Source: Nitrospirota bacterium (GTDB lineage: Bacteria > Nitrospirota > Thermodesulfovibrionia > Thermodesulfovibrionales > UBA9159). From it: a DNA stretch of 33,111 nt. The notes under the pieces are model-generated. The model was not told where the DNA came from, searched no databases, and was given only the letters and a program-made list of their open reading frames with translations. The stretch covers positions 1-33,111 of the forward strand of contig JAMCQB010000089.1 in the NCBI GenBank assembly GCA_023382175.1, written 5' to 3'. A program made the translations under genes and the position numbers. Shown here in pieces: positions 32,142 to 33,111 of the stretch. How positions within the stretch are numbered: position 1 is the stretch's first letter; each line of letters starts with the position of its first letter.

Positions 32142-33111
32142 TATCTCCCCGAAAGAACCTTGGTTAAGAATTTCGCCGCTGTATCCACAATGGTGATGGC
32201 CTTCAGATAGTCCATGCGTGTCGGTCCGATGATCCCGATGGTCCCTACGGGCCTCTCACCTTCATTGTAGGTGGATACCACTATGCTCAGCTTCTTCATA
32301 TCCGAGGCAGAGTTCTCAGAACCGATCACCACCTTCACCCCTTCTGACTGGGAGAGGGTATCCAGGAGCCTTATGATGAGGTGCTTGTCCTCGATAGCCC
32401 TGGAGATCTCCTTTATCCTCTGGAGGTCTGAAAATTCAGGGAGTCCCAATACCTCAGAAAGCCCTGATATGAAGACGTCCCCGTAATCAAAATAAAGAGC
32501 CTCCCGGCAAATAGAGATCGCCCGGGAAATAAGGGTATCACAGAGCGCCGTGTCCCTCTGCATTTCCCTTACGATCCTCAACCTGATCTCATCAATGGCG
32601 AGCCCTGCGAACTCGGAATTGAGGTAATCAGAAATTCTGTTCAGATCCCTCTGGGTCAGATCCACAGCCAGTTGTACACATTTGTTTTTCACGATCCCCT
32701 CATCGGTAAGAAGCACGGTCATCACCTGCCCCTCCTTATACCTGAAGAGGTTAATACCTCTCAAAGTGGCCTTTTCAGGTCTGGGAGAAAGGGCAACGCC
32801 GAGGTAATGGGAGACCGTTGAGAGCGCCTTTGAGGTTTCCTTCAGCAGGGCATTGATATCATTCCTTATATTTTCCAGCCTCTGAACGATCTCTTCGGTG
32901 TGGCACTCAACCGGCGAAGATTCCCTTTTGGCAAGATAATCAACATAAAAACGGTATCCCTTGTCTGTGGGGATGCGGCCTGCCGAAGTATGGGGTTGAT
33001 GGAGGAACCCCATGTCCTCAAGATCAGCCATGATATTCCTGATGGTCGCTGGCGAAAGGTTGAAGGCATACTTCTTCGTCACGAACCGTGACCCCACGGG
33101 GTCTGGGTTCG
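32141..33111 (-). CDS. hrcA: Heat-inducible transcription repressor HrcA, N-terminus missing at the window edge
   Basis: About 322 residues visible. The winged-helix part (DPVGSRFVTKKY, then LSPATIRNIMADLEDMGFL) is at the edge, and the dimerisation and GAF-like C-terminal domains are complete (GIIGPTRMDYLKAI near the end). The frame remains open to position 33111; HrcA proteins normally have about 25 more residues before PVGSR, so the codon read as a start at 33097 (a GTG inside PVGSR) is not the real start. HrcA represses heat-shock genes through the CIRCE operator, which would lie upstream, outside the window. Confidence 0.94.
   Translation of the reverse strand, partial: NPDPVGSRFVTKKYAFNLSPATIRNIMADLEDMGFLHQPHTSAGRIPTDKGYRFYVDYLAKRESSPVECHTEEIVQRLENIRNDINALLKETSKALSTVSHYLGVALSPRPEKATLRGINLFRYKEGQVMTVLLTDEGIVKNKCVQLAVDLTQRDLNRISDYLNSEFAGLAIDEIRLRIVREMQRDTALCDTLISRAISICREALYFDYGDVFISGLSEVLGLPEFSDLQRIKEISRAIEDKHLIIRLLDTLSQSEGVKVVIGSENSASDMKKLSIVVSTYNEGERPVGTIGIIGPTRMDYLKAITIVDTAAKFLTKVLSGR

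Overview
The window looks like a chromosomal segment of a Gram-negative, probably anaerobic bacterium of mid G+C content. Gene content (LarB, a NuoEFG-type soluble module, CBS-containing family II pyrophosphatase, polyferredoxin, NifA-like activator) and many short palindromic intergenic repeats would suit Nitrospirota or Desulfobacterota. That placement is inference; no rRNA or other decisive marker is present. I saw no tRNA, CRISPR array, insertion sequence or prophage.

Layout. 1-1768 (minus): N-terminus of an MFS transporter running off the left edge, a short DUF2148-like protein and the chromate-resistance protein ChrB with a good promoter. 1978-3339: a secreted CxxC protein on plus, facing a membrane-anchored coiled-coil protein and an RseC-family protein on minus, with a shared convergent terminator. 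3440-5098 (plus): a strong promoter, a yybP-ykoY (manganese) riboswitch and terminator, then an HtpX-like protease, a PGPGW membrane protein and a TFIIB-type zinc ribbon protein, closed by a second terminator. 5099-8500 (plus): a YqhA/UPF0114 gene broken by an in-frame TAG, a large Ca2+/Mn2+-type P-type ATPase carrying two in-frame repeat-like insertions, and a short remnant resembling the start of an HD-domain protein.

8525-12104 (minus): membrane protein, larB, gpsA, a palindromic repeat and a NapH-like polyferredoxin. 12205-13948 (plus): YhiN/BaiN-type flavoprotein and Maf. 13951-16152 (minus): dusB, a palindromic repeat that supplies the dusB -35 box, and an amidohydrolase. 16256-16741 (plus): secreted Tyr/Trp-rich protein. 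16866-20789 (minus): a 31-codon membrane peptide coupled to a CBS-type inorganic pyrophosphatase, an unknown 145-residue protein, and lgt-smr. 20891-27744 (plus): a NifA-like sigma-54 activator, then a strong promoter, a small basic ORF and nuoE-nuoF-nuoG followed by a response regulator fused to a GcvH-like domain. 27790-33111 (minus): the heat-shock operon hrcA-grpE-dnaK-dnaJ with rsmE, hrcA cut by the right edge.

Together: the riboswitch suggests that manganese controls the HtpX cluster, next to a cation-pumping ATPase of a type that riboswitch class often controls. NuoEFG has no membrane arm here and its large subunit keeps a formate-dehydrogenase-like fold but lacks the catalytic Cys/Sec, so it is probably an electron-transfer module. 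The REC-GcvH-like protein behind it is the least explained component and the best candidate for an undescribed system. Several genes have -10 boxes so close to their start codons that leaderless transcription is likely.
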